From the NCBI GenBank assembly GCA_963682025.1, contig OY821520.1, positions 132,581,819 to 132,645,818 on the forward strand: a DNA stretch of 64,000 bases. The letters run 5' to 3'. Made by a program: the position numbers and the translations under genes. Of the stretch, positions 33,607 to 45,779 are shown one piece after another. Numbering within the stretch: position 1 is the stretch's first letter; every line of letters begins with the position of its first letter. The stretch is from Cordilura impudica (taxonomy: Eukaryota > Arthropoda > Insecta > Diptera > Scathophagidae). The notes under the pieces were generated by a model. It saw only the letters and a list, made by a program, of their open reading frames with translations, ran no database searches and was not told the DNA's origin.

Positions 33607-33980
33607 CTAGCAGATTCCCGCCCTAGAAATTCGAGTGCAAATTCGAGGAAATTTTAATTTTTCATTTAATAAAGACCCTAAAGGTATGCTTCACAATTCA
33701 TCTCATTTTAAATGAAGAAAATAAACTCAACACATTAACACAAACATATTACCAAATTTAATAAACACACAGATAGCATTGTATACTTTTACGTATGTGT
33801 TAGTAGCAACTTTAAAAGATCATAACTCCAAAAAAATATTCCAGATGATGAAGATCTGTAAATATGGGTAACAGCTAAAAAGAAGTACCTTTCAAACGAT
33901 AAATTTTTTGTCAAAATCGGGGAAAAACTGTGAAATTTACATCGGTCACAAGAAATCGCCTTGCCCGTTAATATTGTAGA
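33607..33980 (-). mobile_element. Helitron family B, copy 3 (374 bp)
   Basis: On the minus strand it starts TCTACAATATTAACGGGC and ends GGGAATCTGCTAG, with A before and T after. It lies inside an INE-1-like repeat. Non-coding. Confidence 0.8.
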
Positions 33981-34057
33981 TCTTATTTATATAAATTTGA
34001 TCGATATAAGTATACGATGATTTGGATTTTTGATAATTTTAGACGGTATTATAGTTA

Positions 34058-34075
34058 GGGGGGGGGGGGGGGGGG
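34058..34075 (+). repeat. Poly(G) run of 18
   Basis: An uninterrupted G18 lies in an INE-1-like repeat where other copies have GATGGGTCTAGG. See findings. Confidence 0.9.
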
Positions 34076-34330
34076 CTAGGTCAATAGAGTTTGTCTTATG
34101 ATCGATAAAACCTTATATACTAAATTTCATCTAAAAATAGTTATATTCATCTGTAGTAGAGATGAACAGTTAGACAGACAGACGAGTAGACAAACAAGCA
34201 GACAAACGGATGGACGGACATCAATAAATCGTCTGATCGACATCAATGCATCTGTCACTCTGAACCCAAGACTCAAATTTGACCTCCTCTATATACTCGC
34301 AATCAAAAGAGTGGATTGAGTTCTCTTTGA

Positions 34331-34673
34331 CGAATTGCTTTCCGGGAAATTTTAACATTCACCTAAGTGGCAAGAAGTTGTTGCAGTACGACACGTAGTC
34401 TATTTAAGGCAATCGCGGAAATCGTGTAAATGTTCTGATTTCCTTCAACATCAGTTTAATCAACAGCTGAACCTAGTAAGGCCAAGAAAAATTGGCAAAA
34501 AGCAGCAAATATAGTCAATATATAAGCTGGATGAAAGACTGGGCATTTAAAAATTTACAAAACTTAAAAAATTTACAAAACAATAACATAATTAAAACAG
34601 TAGCTATGATATAAATGGATTTAATGTGATTGAGATTAAATTTTATTAAATTATTTTTTTTTTATTATTGTTA
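34331..34673. other. Unassigned spacer before family D copy 2
   Basis: No gene or border recognised. It ends in a T-rich run with TATTATTGTTA. Confidence 0.3.
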
Positions 34674-34676
34674 TTA

Positions 34677-37086
34677 CACAGGTCTACAAAATGAAAAAAA
34701 TTTTTTGGTGCCTTGAGTTTTGTAGCTGATTTTATTTGTACTTTTAACGCTGATTTCAAAAGTGAAAACCATTTTTCCCTACAAAAAAATTCAATTAACC
34801 CTACTATTTATTTAAAAAATGCATATGCCCTTCTCATATAAACGCAACAAACGTATGTAGTATGTTGGCAACATTGTATAGCTTGTTTCTTAGTATGTTT
34901 GCAATATTGTACTTATATAAATGTCATTCCCTAGCTTGTTTCTTATTATAATTATTGAGTCTTGAATTAAAACTCGCTAAATATATATCGATAAGAAACC
35001 TACGTCCAGTGCGCGTTGCAATCATTCAATGTTTCAATAGAACATCAAGATATAACAGTGATCATTTTAATTGAAAGCTAATATTCAAAGATGTCATCTA
35101 GCCGCAGAATCTGTGTAAATCACCCTGAACAATTTTGTTACATGTGGTGAATACACGAGAATTGAAAACAGAAAATCCATTACTGAATTTATAAAGAAGG
35201 CATACAATGCTTATTTTGGTATCAAACTTGAACAGCAAGATAAATCTTGGTCACCACATGTAATTTGCAAAACATGTACTGAACATCTACGTCAGTGGAC
35301 TGATGGGAAAAGGAGGAGTCTGAAATTTGGTGTGCCTATGGTTTGGAGAGAACCAAAAAATCACTATGACGACTGTTATTTCTGTCCAGTGAATATCAGA
35401 GGTATCAACAGTAAAAACCGAGGGAAGTGGACGTATCTTGATTTAGACTCTGCTCGACGGCCCATCCCTCATTCCGATGAAGTTCCCAAGCAAACATTTC
35501 ATCAGCTACCAGATTTTTCGGAAGATGAAATATCCCACTGCTACACAAATGAAGACAGTGAATATGAGGAAAATACATCAAGTCTCCAACGATTTAACCA
35601 AAGTGAGTTAAGTGATCTCATCAGGGATCTTAACCTCTCAAAACAATCTTCTGAGTTACTAGCATCCCGGCTAAAAGAAAAAAATCTACTTGATAAAGGA
35701 ACACAAATAACGTTCTATCGTAGGAGGGAAGCAGAGTTGGTTACGTTCTATTCTCAGGAAGAAGACCTCGTTTTCTGTCACGATGTTAAAGGTCTCCTAA
35801 CAAAAATCGGCCTTCCCGAGTATGATCCAGATCGTTGGCGTCTGTTTATTGACAGTTCCAAGCGAAGTTTGAAGTGTGTGCTTTTACACAATGGTAACGA
35901 ATTGGCATCAATACCTATTGCTCACTCTACCCAGATGAAAGAAGAGTACAAGAATATAGCCACAGTCTTGAAAAAGATTAAGTATCACGAACATGGATGG
36001 GTCATTTGTGTTGACTGGAAAATGGTTAACTTCCTCCTTGGACAGCAAGGTGGATACACAAAATATCCTTGCTTCTTGTGCCTTTGGGAAAGAAGAGCTA
36101 AACAAGATCACTGGGTAAAAAAAAGATTGGCCTGAAAGAGAGAACATGGTTGTTGGAGGAAAAAATGTTGTTAATGAGCCTTTGGTTGATCAGAATAAAA
36201 TAATCCTGCCTCCACTTCATATAAAACTTGGCTTAATGAAGCAATTTGTTAAGGCTCTAGATAAAGATTCATCATGTTTTAAATTCATATCTACAAAGAT
36301 GCAAGGTTTAAGCAATGAAAATATAAAAGCTGGCATATTCGATGGCCCTCAAATCAGACAGTTAATGAAGGACACCAATTTTGTTGAATCTTGGATGCAA
36401 CAATAGCATCAAAGTGCATTACTTGCAAAAACCATTTGGACCAGTTTCCTGCAAACTTGGGAAACTTGAGTGAAGAGCAAGATGAACGATTTCACCAGGA
36501 TATAAGGACAATGGAAGAACGATACAAGGGCAAGTGGGATACTCATATTATGACAGATTACTGTGGGAATCTGCAAAGAGATTGTCCTAAAAAACCACAT
36601 TGCAGATTAACCAAAAAACGAAGCTTCTTGGGTCCCAGTACATCAAATAAGCAGTGAAAAATATATTTCTTATTTCACAAATATATTAATTATATATTAT
36701 ATATTATTATTATAAATATAATTAACTAAATGCTTTTAGACCAACACTGAAGAACAAAATTTCTATTTTTTTTGACAAAATTGTTGTTTTTTTACAAAAC
36801 TTTAACGATATATCTGAAACTACTGGGCCAAATTAAAAACAATTTAGGCACGGATTAAAGATAATTTTGTTGACGAATTTCAATATTTTTTTTTAACTGA
36901 ATATGGTGAACAGTTTTCAAGGTATTCCAATATATGTAGTGGAAGTGCCTTAATTATCGAAATAACGGTATATCGCGAAAAGTCGAGCTGCTAGGCAAAA
37001 ACGGAATGCAGATTCGTATTCAGGAGGTCGAATTTACTAAAGATCAGTTCAAAAAGTATCGGCAACAAAATGTGTGTATACCTGTG
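34677..37086 (+). mobile_element. Family D transposon, copy 2
   Basis: The ends are CACAGGTCTACA on the left and TGTATACCTGTG on the right, flanked by TTA at 34674-34676 and 37087-37089. The transposase relic lies inside. The 3' region (36728-37060) resembles the long TIR of copy 1, for example CTTTAACGATATATCTGAAA and TATTCCAATATATGTAG, but the 5' side lacks a matching long arm. This is a diverged relative that has lost, or never had, the extended left TIR. Confidence 0.75.
35091..36657 (+). pseudogene. Family D transposase, copy 2 (frameshifted)
   Basis: The likely start is ATG at 35091 (MSSSRRICVNHPEQFCY). A 2-base loss just after it (near 35144) breaks the frame before CGEYTRIENRKS. The body (about 35145-36125) is open and parallels copy 1: CKTC, DDCYFC, LFIDSSKRSLKCVLL, ICVDWKMVNFLLGQQGG and CFLCLW. 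An A-run at 36117-36124 shifts the frame; PPLHIKLGLMKQFVKAL continues in the next frame (36146-36406). About 55 codons are then missing, and the C-terminus (LSEEQDERFHQDI, KGKWDTH) follows to 36657. The conserved order supports selection on this protein in the past. Confidence 0.8.
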
Positions 37087-37089
37087 TTA

Positions 37090-39884
37090 TATATTAATTA
37101 AATTATTAATACAAATAAATAAAAAAAAATAATTTTTCAACATTTCTATAGAAAAAAAGTGATTTTTTCCTGAGGTTAGTATATTGCGGGTATTACAGTA
37201 TCGAAGGTATGAAATCTTAGTAAGTGTGTTACATACCGCCGGAAAGATACATGTGTCTAGTTTATCAATATATATTTTATTTTAAAAGTTTTAGAAACAC
37301 TTACACACTAATAGGAAAAAATTAAAGTTAGTGCATATGCTAAAAATGTAAAAACTGTTGTCTTGAGTTACAAAATATTTTTTTGGGGGATATCCTAGTC
37401 GCATCCCACTAAGCGACTAGAAAGCTCTTAAAGGAAAAACCCTAAGCTTTCCTTTGAGCAAAAAAAAATTAAAAATATCCTTTTTTAAAAAAAAGTCAAA
37501 AAATTTTTGATTTTGCAAAAAAAAAAGGCAAACATTTTTTTTTATTTTTTTTTAATTTTTTTTTTCCAAAAGGCTGAAAAAATAGCTTTCTTAACTATTT
37601 TGGGCAAATTTTGCTAAGAACAAAATGTAAAATTTTGACCCCCTCTAACTCTTGTTGAAAAACTGTGTCTAAACTTCTATCCAATAGGACTAATCAATTC
37701 AAAATTTGGATCACTTTACATGAAACGCCCCATATATTTATGATCCTTACAACAAGCGGAGTTGATAAAAACTCTTACACATATCTGATTTTTATATGTT
37801 GTATTTATTTGTGTTGTTATTACAACTTTTGTAATTTGTATTTGTTGTAATTGTTGTTGTTTTAGTCGATGTCTTTGTAGCATTTGATTAATGAGGTCCA
37901 AGTAGTGTGGGTAAAAGGCAACTTTGCGCCACCGCAGACTCTTTCTTTAGCTCTGAAATCGCCGAGGCTGAGCTCATGTAAAATTTACTTGCCGAAGCAA
38001 CCACCCTAGTAAATTTCTTCTTATTTGAAATGGTTAGTAAACAAGACAGAAATTATTTGATCAATGCATTCCAATTAAGAAAGGCTTATGAGGCTTTTTA
38101 AAGCTTTAAACGGCTCAACCAACTTAAATTGTCATGTAGTAGGGTTCGGCCGCTTTATTTTCTCATTTGCGCTTGACCCAGCAATAGAAGACCTTCTTTA
38201 ATAATAGAGAAATGATCCAAGTTTTCAGATAGCAGTTGATTCTCTCCATGAAAGAAGCCATCACTGTCTATAAAAAAAAAACAAAAAAAGGAAGTTATGC
38301 TAAGTACTGGTCAAAAACAAAAAAAAATTAAATACAAATTAAGTGGTACTAGACTTTAAATGTTAAGTGCCTGTATTAAAATAGTAACGGTACCCACACT
38401 AGTTATAATATTGAGCTTAAGACACAGATAGGGGTATCAAAGATTCCACCACTCAGCTGATTTTAACGGCATTTATTATTTGTAATAGAATGTATTAATT
38501 AAAATTTAGTGATTTAAAAAACTCTAATATAAAATTTCAAATGAACTATTTAGTAATAAATTCTATACCTGCCTCTGGATTTCAGTTAAAAATCAGAACC
38601 CAATAATACCACACTAATTACATTTAACAGAAGTGAAGAGAAGAATGTTAGCAAGAGCATAATTTTTTAATTTCTTTGTGAAAAATTACTAAAATATCAC
38701 TTGTTGAGATACACTTTCAAAAAAAAAAGCATATATGATTATAGCCTTTAATATTTTCTTAACAAAAAAAAAATAGATAAATTGATTTGTGGTATTGAAA
38801 GCGATTTTAAAACCTGTTTAATATCTGTGCAATGACATCTCATCTCAACTTAATTACTTTTAATGATAATCGTTTCAACGTTGACACACGTTTTTGAGTT
38901 GCTGATAATTTTCTCACTTTTGGCACCACCTTTGGCATTATTTCTCAGTCGCGTAAGGTTCCATATTTGTACCAAGTTTAATAGTTTCAGAAAATCCCAT
39001 AATTGTTTTTATTAAGTGTTTCAGCAGTGCAGTGATAAGAGAATTGATGTGACCTAAAAAAAAATAATGCAAATGGACTATTTCTGGGCGTAAACAACAT
39101 ATAACATTTACACCACATATGAACTAAAATATCCATGACTAATTGACAATGTCACCTTCATTTATAATATCATTATATGTCCATTAATTACCTAACATGG
39201 CATATTTCGACCTCAGCTATTTGCTAATCGATTCTAATGCTATAGAGTATCCTAAAATCGACCTAGCCTAACTATAATTTTCTTACTTCGTTTTTGCTGA
39301 CATATTTAGTTAGATTATGACATGGAATTAAGAAACATAAATACAGTTAGGTTATTACATGGAATTTACAAACATAAATATATTTGTATTGGGCCATATA
39401 ACTAGTCGTAATGCGTATGAGCAATTGATTATGCAAGACCAAGGTTTTGTTTTTGTTACTCATACGAACTGTTGTGTCGATACGTTCATATACATACAGT
39501 GACTTCCGCAACTGCTGACAAAAAATTATTTTTGCTTCTTTAGCAATTATTTTTTTCATTATCAATGATTTCTTTTTGGTTTGTCTTTCTGTATATTTGT
39601 TAGTGCTCCAGTGTTTTATATTAGTTATGCCCAACAAAAACAATGCTTTAATGATACCGTTATTTATACAGCTTTAAATAAATTTTTGTGAACACTTCTG
39701 TACAAGTTAAATATTATTGTTCTTTTATTAATTTCATATGGTTGTGCTGAAAATAAGAAAACATTTTAGTCTCTTTAAATTGATTTTATGATAATTAAAT
39801 TACAAAATAATTTTTGCTAGTGATTAACTAAACTTTTTTCTATGGATAAAACATGCCTAAATTAGTTTCATGCAATTAAAAAAC
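37090..39884. other. Unassigned, about 2.8 kb
   Basis: No supported gene. A hairpin with arms CTAGTCGC and GCGACTAG lies at 37395-37420. CCTTACAACAAGCGGAGTTG (37743) recurs in part at 61324, so a low-copy repeat is likely. A short near-duplication of ACATGGAATT is at 39320-39370. AT-rich runs dominate. Confidence 0.35.
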
Positions 39885-40179
39885 TTGTGGAAATTAATGG
39901 GAGGTCGACATAACCAAAGCTGGATGCCCACACAAAGAGACTAGTGAGATGTCTTGGAGTATCAAGAGCGGTTGAAAATGCTGCTGAAGCTTATAAAGAA
40001 CTAAGAAAATCTTCACAAATTCATTTGTCCAATCAACCAATACGAAGATGTCTTAAGGGGGGAATAAGGGTTTCAAACCTTTTTTTGCATTTCTTTTTCT
40101 GAATTTACAAAATTGCAATTAAATTGGAGCAAAAATAACGATAATACAGCATTTCAAACGACCGGCCAGATACGGTATA

Positions 40180-40514
40180 TCTATAATATTAATAGGCTTG
40201 GCGATTTCTTGTGACTGAAGTTTTGTTCTACCGTTTTATCCCGATTTTGACCAGACGTATATTATTTAAAAGGTATTTCTTTTCAGCCATTTTGTAGATT
40301 TACGGATTTTTAATTTTTTTCCATTATTTTGAGTAAATTACATTTAAAGTTGCTACTAACACATACATAAAGTTATACAATGCGATGTGTGTGTTTATAA
40401 ATTTGTTAATGTGTTTGTAATAAGAATGATTTTGTATTTTGTGCTGATTTGTGAATTGGCTATAATTGATTAGCATATTTTTAGGGTCGAATTTCGAGGG
40501 CTGGAATCTTCTAG
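40180..40514 (+). mobile_element. Helitron family B, copy 4 (335 bp, empty site available)
   Basis: Starts TCTATAATATTAATAGGC and ends GGAATCTTCTAG, with A at 40179 and T at 40515. A subterminal hairpin (TCGAATTTCGAGG) precedes the end. The MITE copy at 9735 has the same flanks joined without it. Confidence 0.9.
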
Positions 40515-41237
40515 TCGTATATAAATTAGTTTTTAAAAAACTTAAACCGATTTTCTCGCAAATAACTTGTCTGAATTCCGTGAACATCATAACTGAAAAT
40601 CTATTTGACCAATTCTTTTGAAATTTTACACACTATTTCTACACATAAATCACCAGGTAACCACATAGTGTTTTTTATTTTCAGTTTTCTTCCCCATTTT
40701 TTAACAACAAATTCACCGAAATTTTATAGCAAAATCGTATTTTTCACTTCAAAGTGCTGACAAAAATAAAAAATAGAAATTAAGAAAACTCTTCGTGATT
40801 TTCTAGGGAAACATATCAGCTTTCAAACGCATTTCGACTTTTTACTTCACATAATCCAGTAACGAGTTATGATGTTCACCGCAAAAAACAATGCCTCCAG
40901 AGATTCGTTGTCACGGACTTATTTATTAAACGTTTTTTTTTTAATGTTTATTAATTCGCAATATATGTATAACAAACTTTAACTATAATAAACAATAGTT
41001 CACAATAATATTTTTGTTTTATGTATATACAAAGTCCCTTAATCGGGCTCTCTAGTATTATTAATATAATAGTTAGTTTTGTTTTTTAAATATTTTATAA
41101 ATAAATAACGTTCTTACAAATGAAGAATATATAGCTAATTAATTTTTGTAATGAAAAATTTTTATAAAAACATTACCATCAATATAAGCAGAAAAAAAAA
41201 CAGTGTCAAAAGGATAAAAGAAAAGGGTTATAAGAAT

Positions 41238-44200
41238 TTATTGTGTAAGCCACCAAAACTTATTGTGTTTTGATCTTTGTAAGCTGTAAAGATCTCTATT
41301 TGCTACGCTTGTTTCATATCGAAAGTCATTATTTGTTATTGAATTGCAGTTTACAGTTTTAACGTTAGCACGTCCATACATATGATAAAAGACAGGAATG
41401 CAATGTTCATTTTGAATCATATTCATCTTATCGAGGTATAAAAAGGCCTCAGGTGGTACGAAGCCTTTTTGCAAAGCTACAGATATATACTCTTCATTTG
41501 TATAGTACGGGGCCATTATTAAATTGTTTTCTTTACATGATGTACATCTTAAAATATAATTTCTTATTAATTTTATTATAAAATTGTCTATTCTTATAAC
41601 ATTTGAGCTATTGTACAATTTTTTATTTGATATGTATTTTTTATAATTACTTTGTGGTGATCTATAAGTTGACATGCAAGCTCTTAAACATTTTCTCTCA
41701 AAAACACAAATCTTTTCCATGTAGGATGCTGAAATATTAAACCATATCGGGCATCCGTGAGTGATAATTGGTCTTATTAATGACTGATACATAGTAATTT
41801 TGGTTTTAGGTTTTAAATATTTTGAGTAAAATAATGCTTTAAACATGAAAAATGCATTTCTGGCTTTCATTAAAATTTCATTAACATGGTTGTTAAAATA
41901 GAGAAATTTGTCTAAGTAAATACCTAAATATTTTACCATATCTTTATTTGGTATGTGAGTGTTATTCAAATTAGATTTAATCTGAAAAGATTTCCAATTT
42001 TTTCTTATATTATTGTTACATTTACCGACAGGCGGTCTAAATAAGATTGTTTCACACTTTTGTGTGTTAATCTTCACATGCCAATCTATAGTAAAACTTT
42101 CAACCATATCAAAGGATCTTTGTAGATTATTATTGAGTTTTTCAATAGTATTGTCGGCATGGTATATTATAATATCATCTGCATAAGAGATTATGTTATC
42201 TATTTTACATAATAGATCCAGTATAAATATATTAAAAAGAAGGGGTGAATTGACAGTGCCTTGCTGTAACCCGTTTATAATTCTGAATATTTTTCGACTC
42301 TCAGGATTCTGATGAAAAATTTTAAACGTTTTATCGTTAATCATATTATATATAATTATAATTAGATACAATGGAAATTGATATTCCTTTAGTTTATTTA
42401 TTAAACCTGGTATCCAAACACTATCAAAAGCTTTTTCCATGTCGATCAGACAAGCCCCTGTACATAATTTCCCATTCCAATTCCAATTTATGTTAGATGT
42501 AAGCAATTGTATTGCATTAGTTGTTGAATGCTTGTATTTAAATCCAAATTGTTTCTCGCTTATTAAGTTTTTGTTTTTACAAAATTCAATTATATTATTG
42601 TTTATACAGATTTCAAATATTTTACTAATATTAGGTAGTAAACTTATCGCTCTTAGGTTCTTTGGATTACTTGAATCCCTATCCTTCTTTGGTAAAATAA
42701 CAACTTTAGCTTTCTTCCACTCATTAGGAAAATAGGAATTATTCAGCATATTATTAAAAAGGCTACAATATGCGTAAATTATTACATTGGGAATATTTTT
42801 CAAAACTATATTTGGTATCTTGTCAATACCCGAAGATAGTTTACCTCTTAAATTAGAAAAAATATATAGTATTTTGTTTTTTGTTATGAAATAGTTTTCA
42901 GTCTGGTTTTCGTCAAGTTCATTCGATTTCTTATCATTGCCAAAATTGGTCAAAGTGGTATTATTACTCTCGAAAGAGGCTCTAGATTCCAGGAATCTAC
43001 TAAAGAAGTTATTAACTCGGACATGTACACTGTTGGCAGAATCGATATTCTTATAGGAGTGAACTGACTCCAAAAAGGAACCAATAGTATCTAACATTTG
43101 TTCCTAATCATGTACTATGTAATTATTATAGTTATCCCTTTCTAAGTTCCCTACGTCTATTCCTAAATTATCTAGCAAAAGTTCATTACCTTCAAGGATT
43201 TTTATATTGTGTAGATTAAGAGGTTTAAATTTTCTAAAATTCTTCTTTATTCCTTCAAACATATGCCTCGAATCTTTAAGATCTAGCCCAGTTAACTTCT
43301 CTTGAACAAATTGATTATAAACTACTTTAAAATTTTCATTAATGAGTTTCCTTATCATCTTGAACTTAACCTTCAACATATTAAGTATGGAATCAGTGAG
43401 ATTGTGTTTCAATCTGTTGTGTCTCTTTATCGCCGTAAGGATTTTACTTTTCTCCTGATGTAACTTTCTTTTAGTTGACTTGGTCGCTTTGGAAAATAAG
43501 TCAATTTTTTTATGTTTAGGTGTAATTTCCTCTATTGTACTTACAATGATATTATTAAGTCTATCTATATGAAAATCAATTTCTGAATTAGTAAGATTTC
43601 GATCATTTGGAGTTTGTGATTCGTAATCAACTTTTTGGGCTACCCTATTCTTAAATTTTATCCAATTTGTTTTTTTAAAGTTATATTTAGATACTTGTGT
43701 TTCCTCTAAAAATGCAAATAGTTGTTGTTCGTTGTTCATAAAAGCATGAATCTGTATGACGTTATGGTCACTATCATAATCAATAGTTTCGAGACAATTT
43801 AATGTGTTATTTTCCGTAAGAATGTATAGTCTACAATCCGAGATACATACATCTAAATATGACCTCGATCTAGGAAAAGAAGGGGAGCTCGAGCCAAAAA
43901 GTCTACATCTGAAATTAATTTCATTATCTACTAACCATTCCTTAAGTTTATTTCTCTTTGTATTATCTGTAAGATTCCCCCAATCGGGATGTCTACAGTT
44001 TAAATCACCAGCCAGTATATAATAGTTATCATTATTTTGCAAATCTAAGGACTCAAAAAGTTTATGTAATTCGGTTTTAAAATTGGAATCGTTATTACCT
44101 GCAGGATAATATGCAGAAATTATGTACATTGTTTTATTGGCAAGCATTGGTATTTTGATTACACAAGTTTCAAGATATGTAAATAAATTAATTGTGTTGT

Positions 44201-44477
44201 TAAAATAATTGTTATATTTTAAATTATTTCGGATCAATATGGCGGTCCCACCACCTTTTTTTGAGCCATTCCTATCTTTTCTAATTATATTATATCCAAT
44301 AAATTGGAGTTTATGTTGCGGGTTTAGTTTCGTTTCATTTAATAGAACGATATCTGGATTGTGTTTGTAAAGAAATTGCTGAAGGTCATACCTTCTACTA
44401 ATGGATATTAATGAATTTACATTAATGTGTATAATTTTGAGATTTTTTGATATTGTATTTATCGGAGTATTAGCCAT
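41238..44477 (-). pseudogene. Jockey-like ORF2: APE endonuclease and reverse transcriptase, single internal stop
   Basis: A 1,080-codon frame from ATG 44477 is interrupted only by a TAG at 43104-43106; the endonuclease half (457 residues) and RT half (619 residues after the next ATG) are in the same frame. Endonuclease motifs: LLNETKLN, LAGDLNCRHPDWG, SYLDVCISD and YDSDHNVIQ. RT motifs: NLRAISLLPNISK, EKQFGFKYKHST, CLIDMEKAFDSVW (Asp), GLQQGTVNSPLLFNIF, ISYADDIIIY (catalytic pair) and KYLGIYLDKF. It nicks target DNA and primes reverse transcription there. The stop lies between domains, so a recent mutation is likely. No RNase H is present, as usual for Jockey. Confidence 0.92.
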
Positions 44478-44479
44478 GT

Positions 44480-45779
44480 TTAAACACCTAGCATGGAAAA
44501 GATTTTATCTACACGAGCTGTTTGTAGAAGTAATTGTTTTTGCAAATTTGCCATTTGATTAGTAAGATTCATCATAATATTTTTTAATTCTAACAAAACT
44601 GAGTTGTTAGATGTTTCATTATAATCATTAGTGTTTATATTAGTATTTCCTCTAACTACGTTTGCAAAGCTTGTTTCGGGATAAGTGAAAAAGTTATTGT
44701 TATTTGTTCTATTTTCTATTAAAATTTTTTTCTTATATCTTAGTTTTTGTTGCAGGTCTTTGTATTTTTCGCAACCTTTTTACGAAGCAGGGTGACCATA
44801 CTTGTTGCATACGACGCAGTATAACTTTTCTTTTTCATTAGCTGACACCTCATTTATTGGACATTTTCCTTTTTCATTATCCGTATTGCATTTCACACAT
44901 TTGGATTGAAGATAGCAGTTTGCAGCACTATGAAAGAATCCTTGACAGTTACGACGCTGCGGAATATCTGGACGCCTTAATTGTTCCCATTTCACACATC
45001 GATGTAGAATAGCTTTGATTTTTTTTAATTGATTTATACTGCTATTTGGTGAAATTTGTACAAGAAATATTGGTAAACCATATTTTCCTTCAGTGGATTT
45101 TTTGGTAGAAAATTGGCTTACTTTGATGAACTGTAATTCATCACTTTGATATTTAGTTAATTCATTTAAAATATCATCTGAAGATATTGTAGATTCGAGT
45201 CCTTTTAATAGGTACGATTTAATTTTTTATAGCTTTAGGTGTAAATGTAAAAAATTTAGTTTTTGTTTTTTCTAAATACGCTCTCACTCTTAAAAAGTCA
45301 TCTAAATTGTTCATAAATAAAGATTTTTTGTTTTTAAATTCTTTAGTTTTCAATTCCTTTATTCTTAAAGCATTTTTTATAAAGTCAATTAATTCTTTTG
45401 TTTCTACATCGAAGATGTTTATTTGGGGCACTTTTTTATTATCATTTTTTGTAATGTTAATCACTGTATTTGTTTCATTAGTTGATGAATTGTTTTTAGC
45501 TCTTTGCATATCATCCAATGCTGCAATAGCTGAATTTAGTTTTTGGGTTTTCTTATTATTCTCTTTCACATGTTTCTCAAATTTTTTTACAAGATCTTGA
45601 TCACATTGTGTGTCACTATCAGTGTCTAGCACAGCATAACAATTGTTTTCATAATGTTTTGAATTATACAAGTCCATGTTGTTGTTTTTTCTTTTTCGTT
45701 TATTTTCAATATTAATATTATTGTTGTTTTGTATTACATTTTTATTTTTTTCTGAGTTTTGAGCATTTTGCTCACTCAT
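44480..45779 (-). pseudogene. Jockey-like ORF1 (Gag-like, zinc knuckles)
   Basis: It starts at the ATG at 45779 with a basic, Asn-rich N-terminus and coiled-coil-like middle. The frame shifts in the A run near 45225, after PKAIKN; the next frame continues SYLLKGLEST, LPIFLVQIS and then a Cys/His cluster: NCQGFFHSAANC, KCVKC and CVVCNKYGHPAS. An in-frame TAA near 44780 replaces the codon expected before KGCEKYKDLQ, and reading continues in frame to TAA at 44480-44482. ORF1 proteins of this type bind element RNA and form the transposition particle. Its end lies two bases before the ORF2 ATG. Two lesions inactivate it. Confidence 0.8.

Larger units (their letters stand above)
33270..34330 (-). 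mobile_element. INE-1-like repeat, copy 8, split by a Helitron
   Basis: The left part (33270-33606) starts with a diverged hairpin (CTGTCTAGACCGGC) and the CATATACCATGCATTTCGAG segment. The right part (33981-34330) has the GACAGACAGACGAG block and a distorted CGGTATTATAG motif. A complete Helitron (33607-33980) sits between them. Confidence 0.55.
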
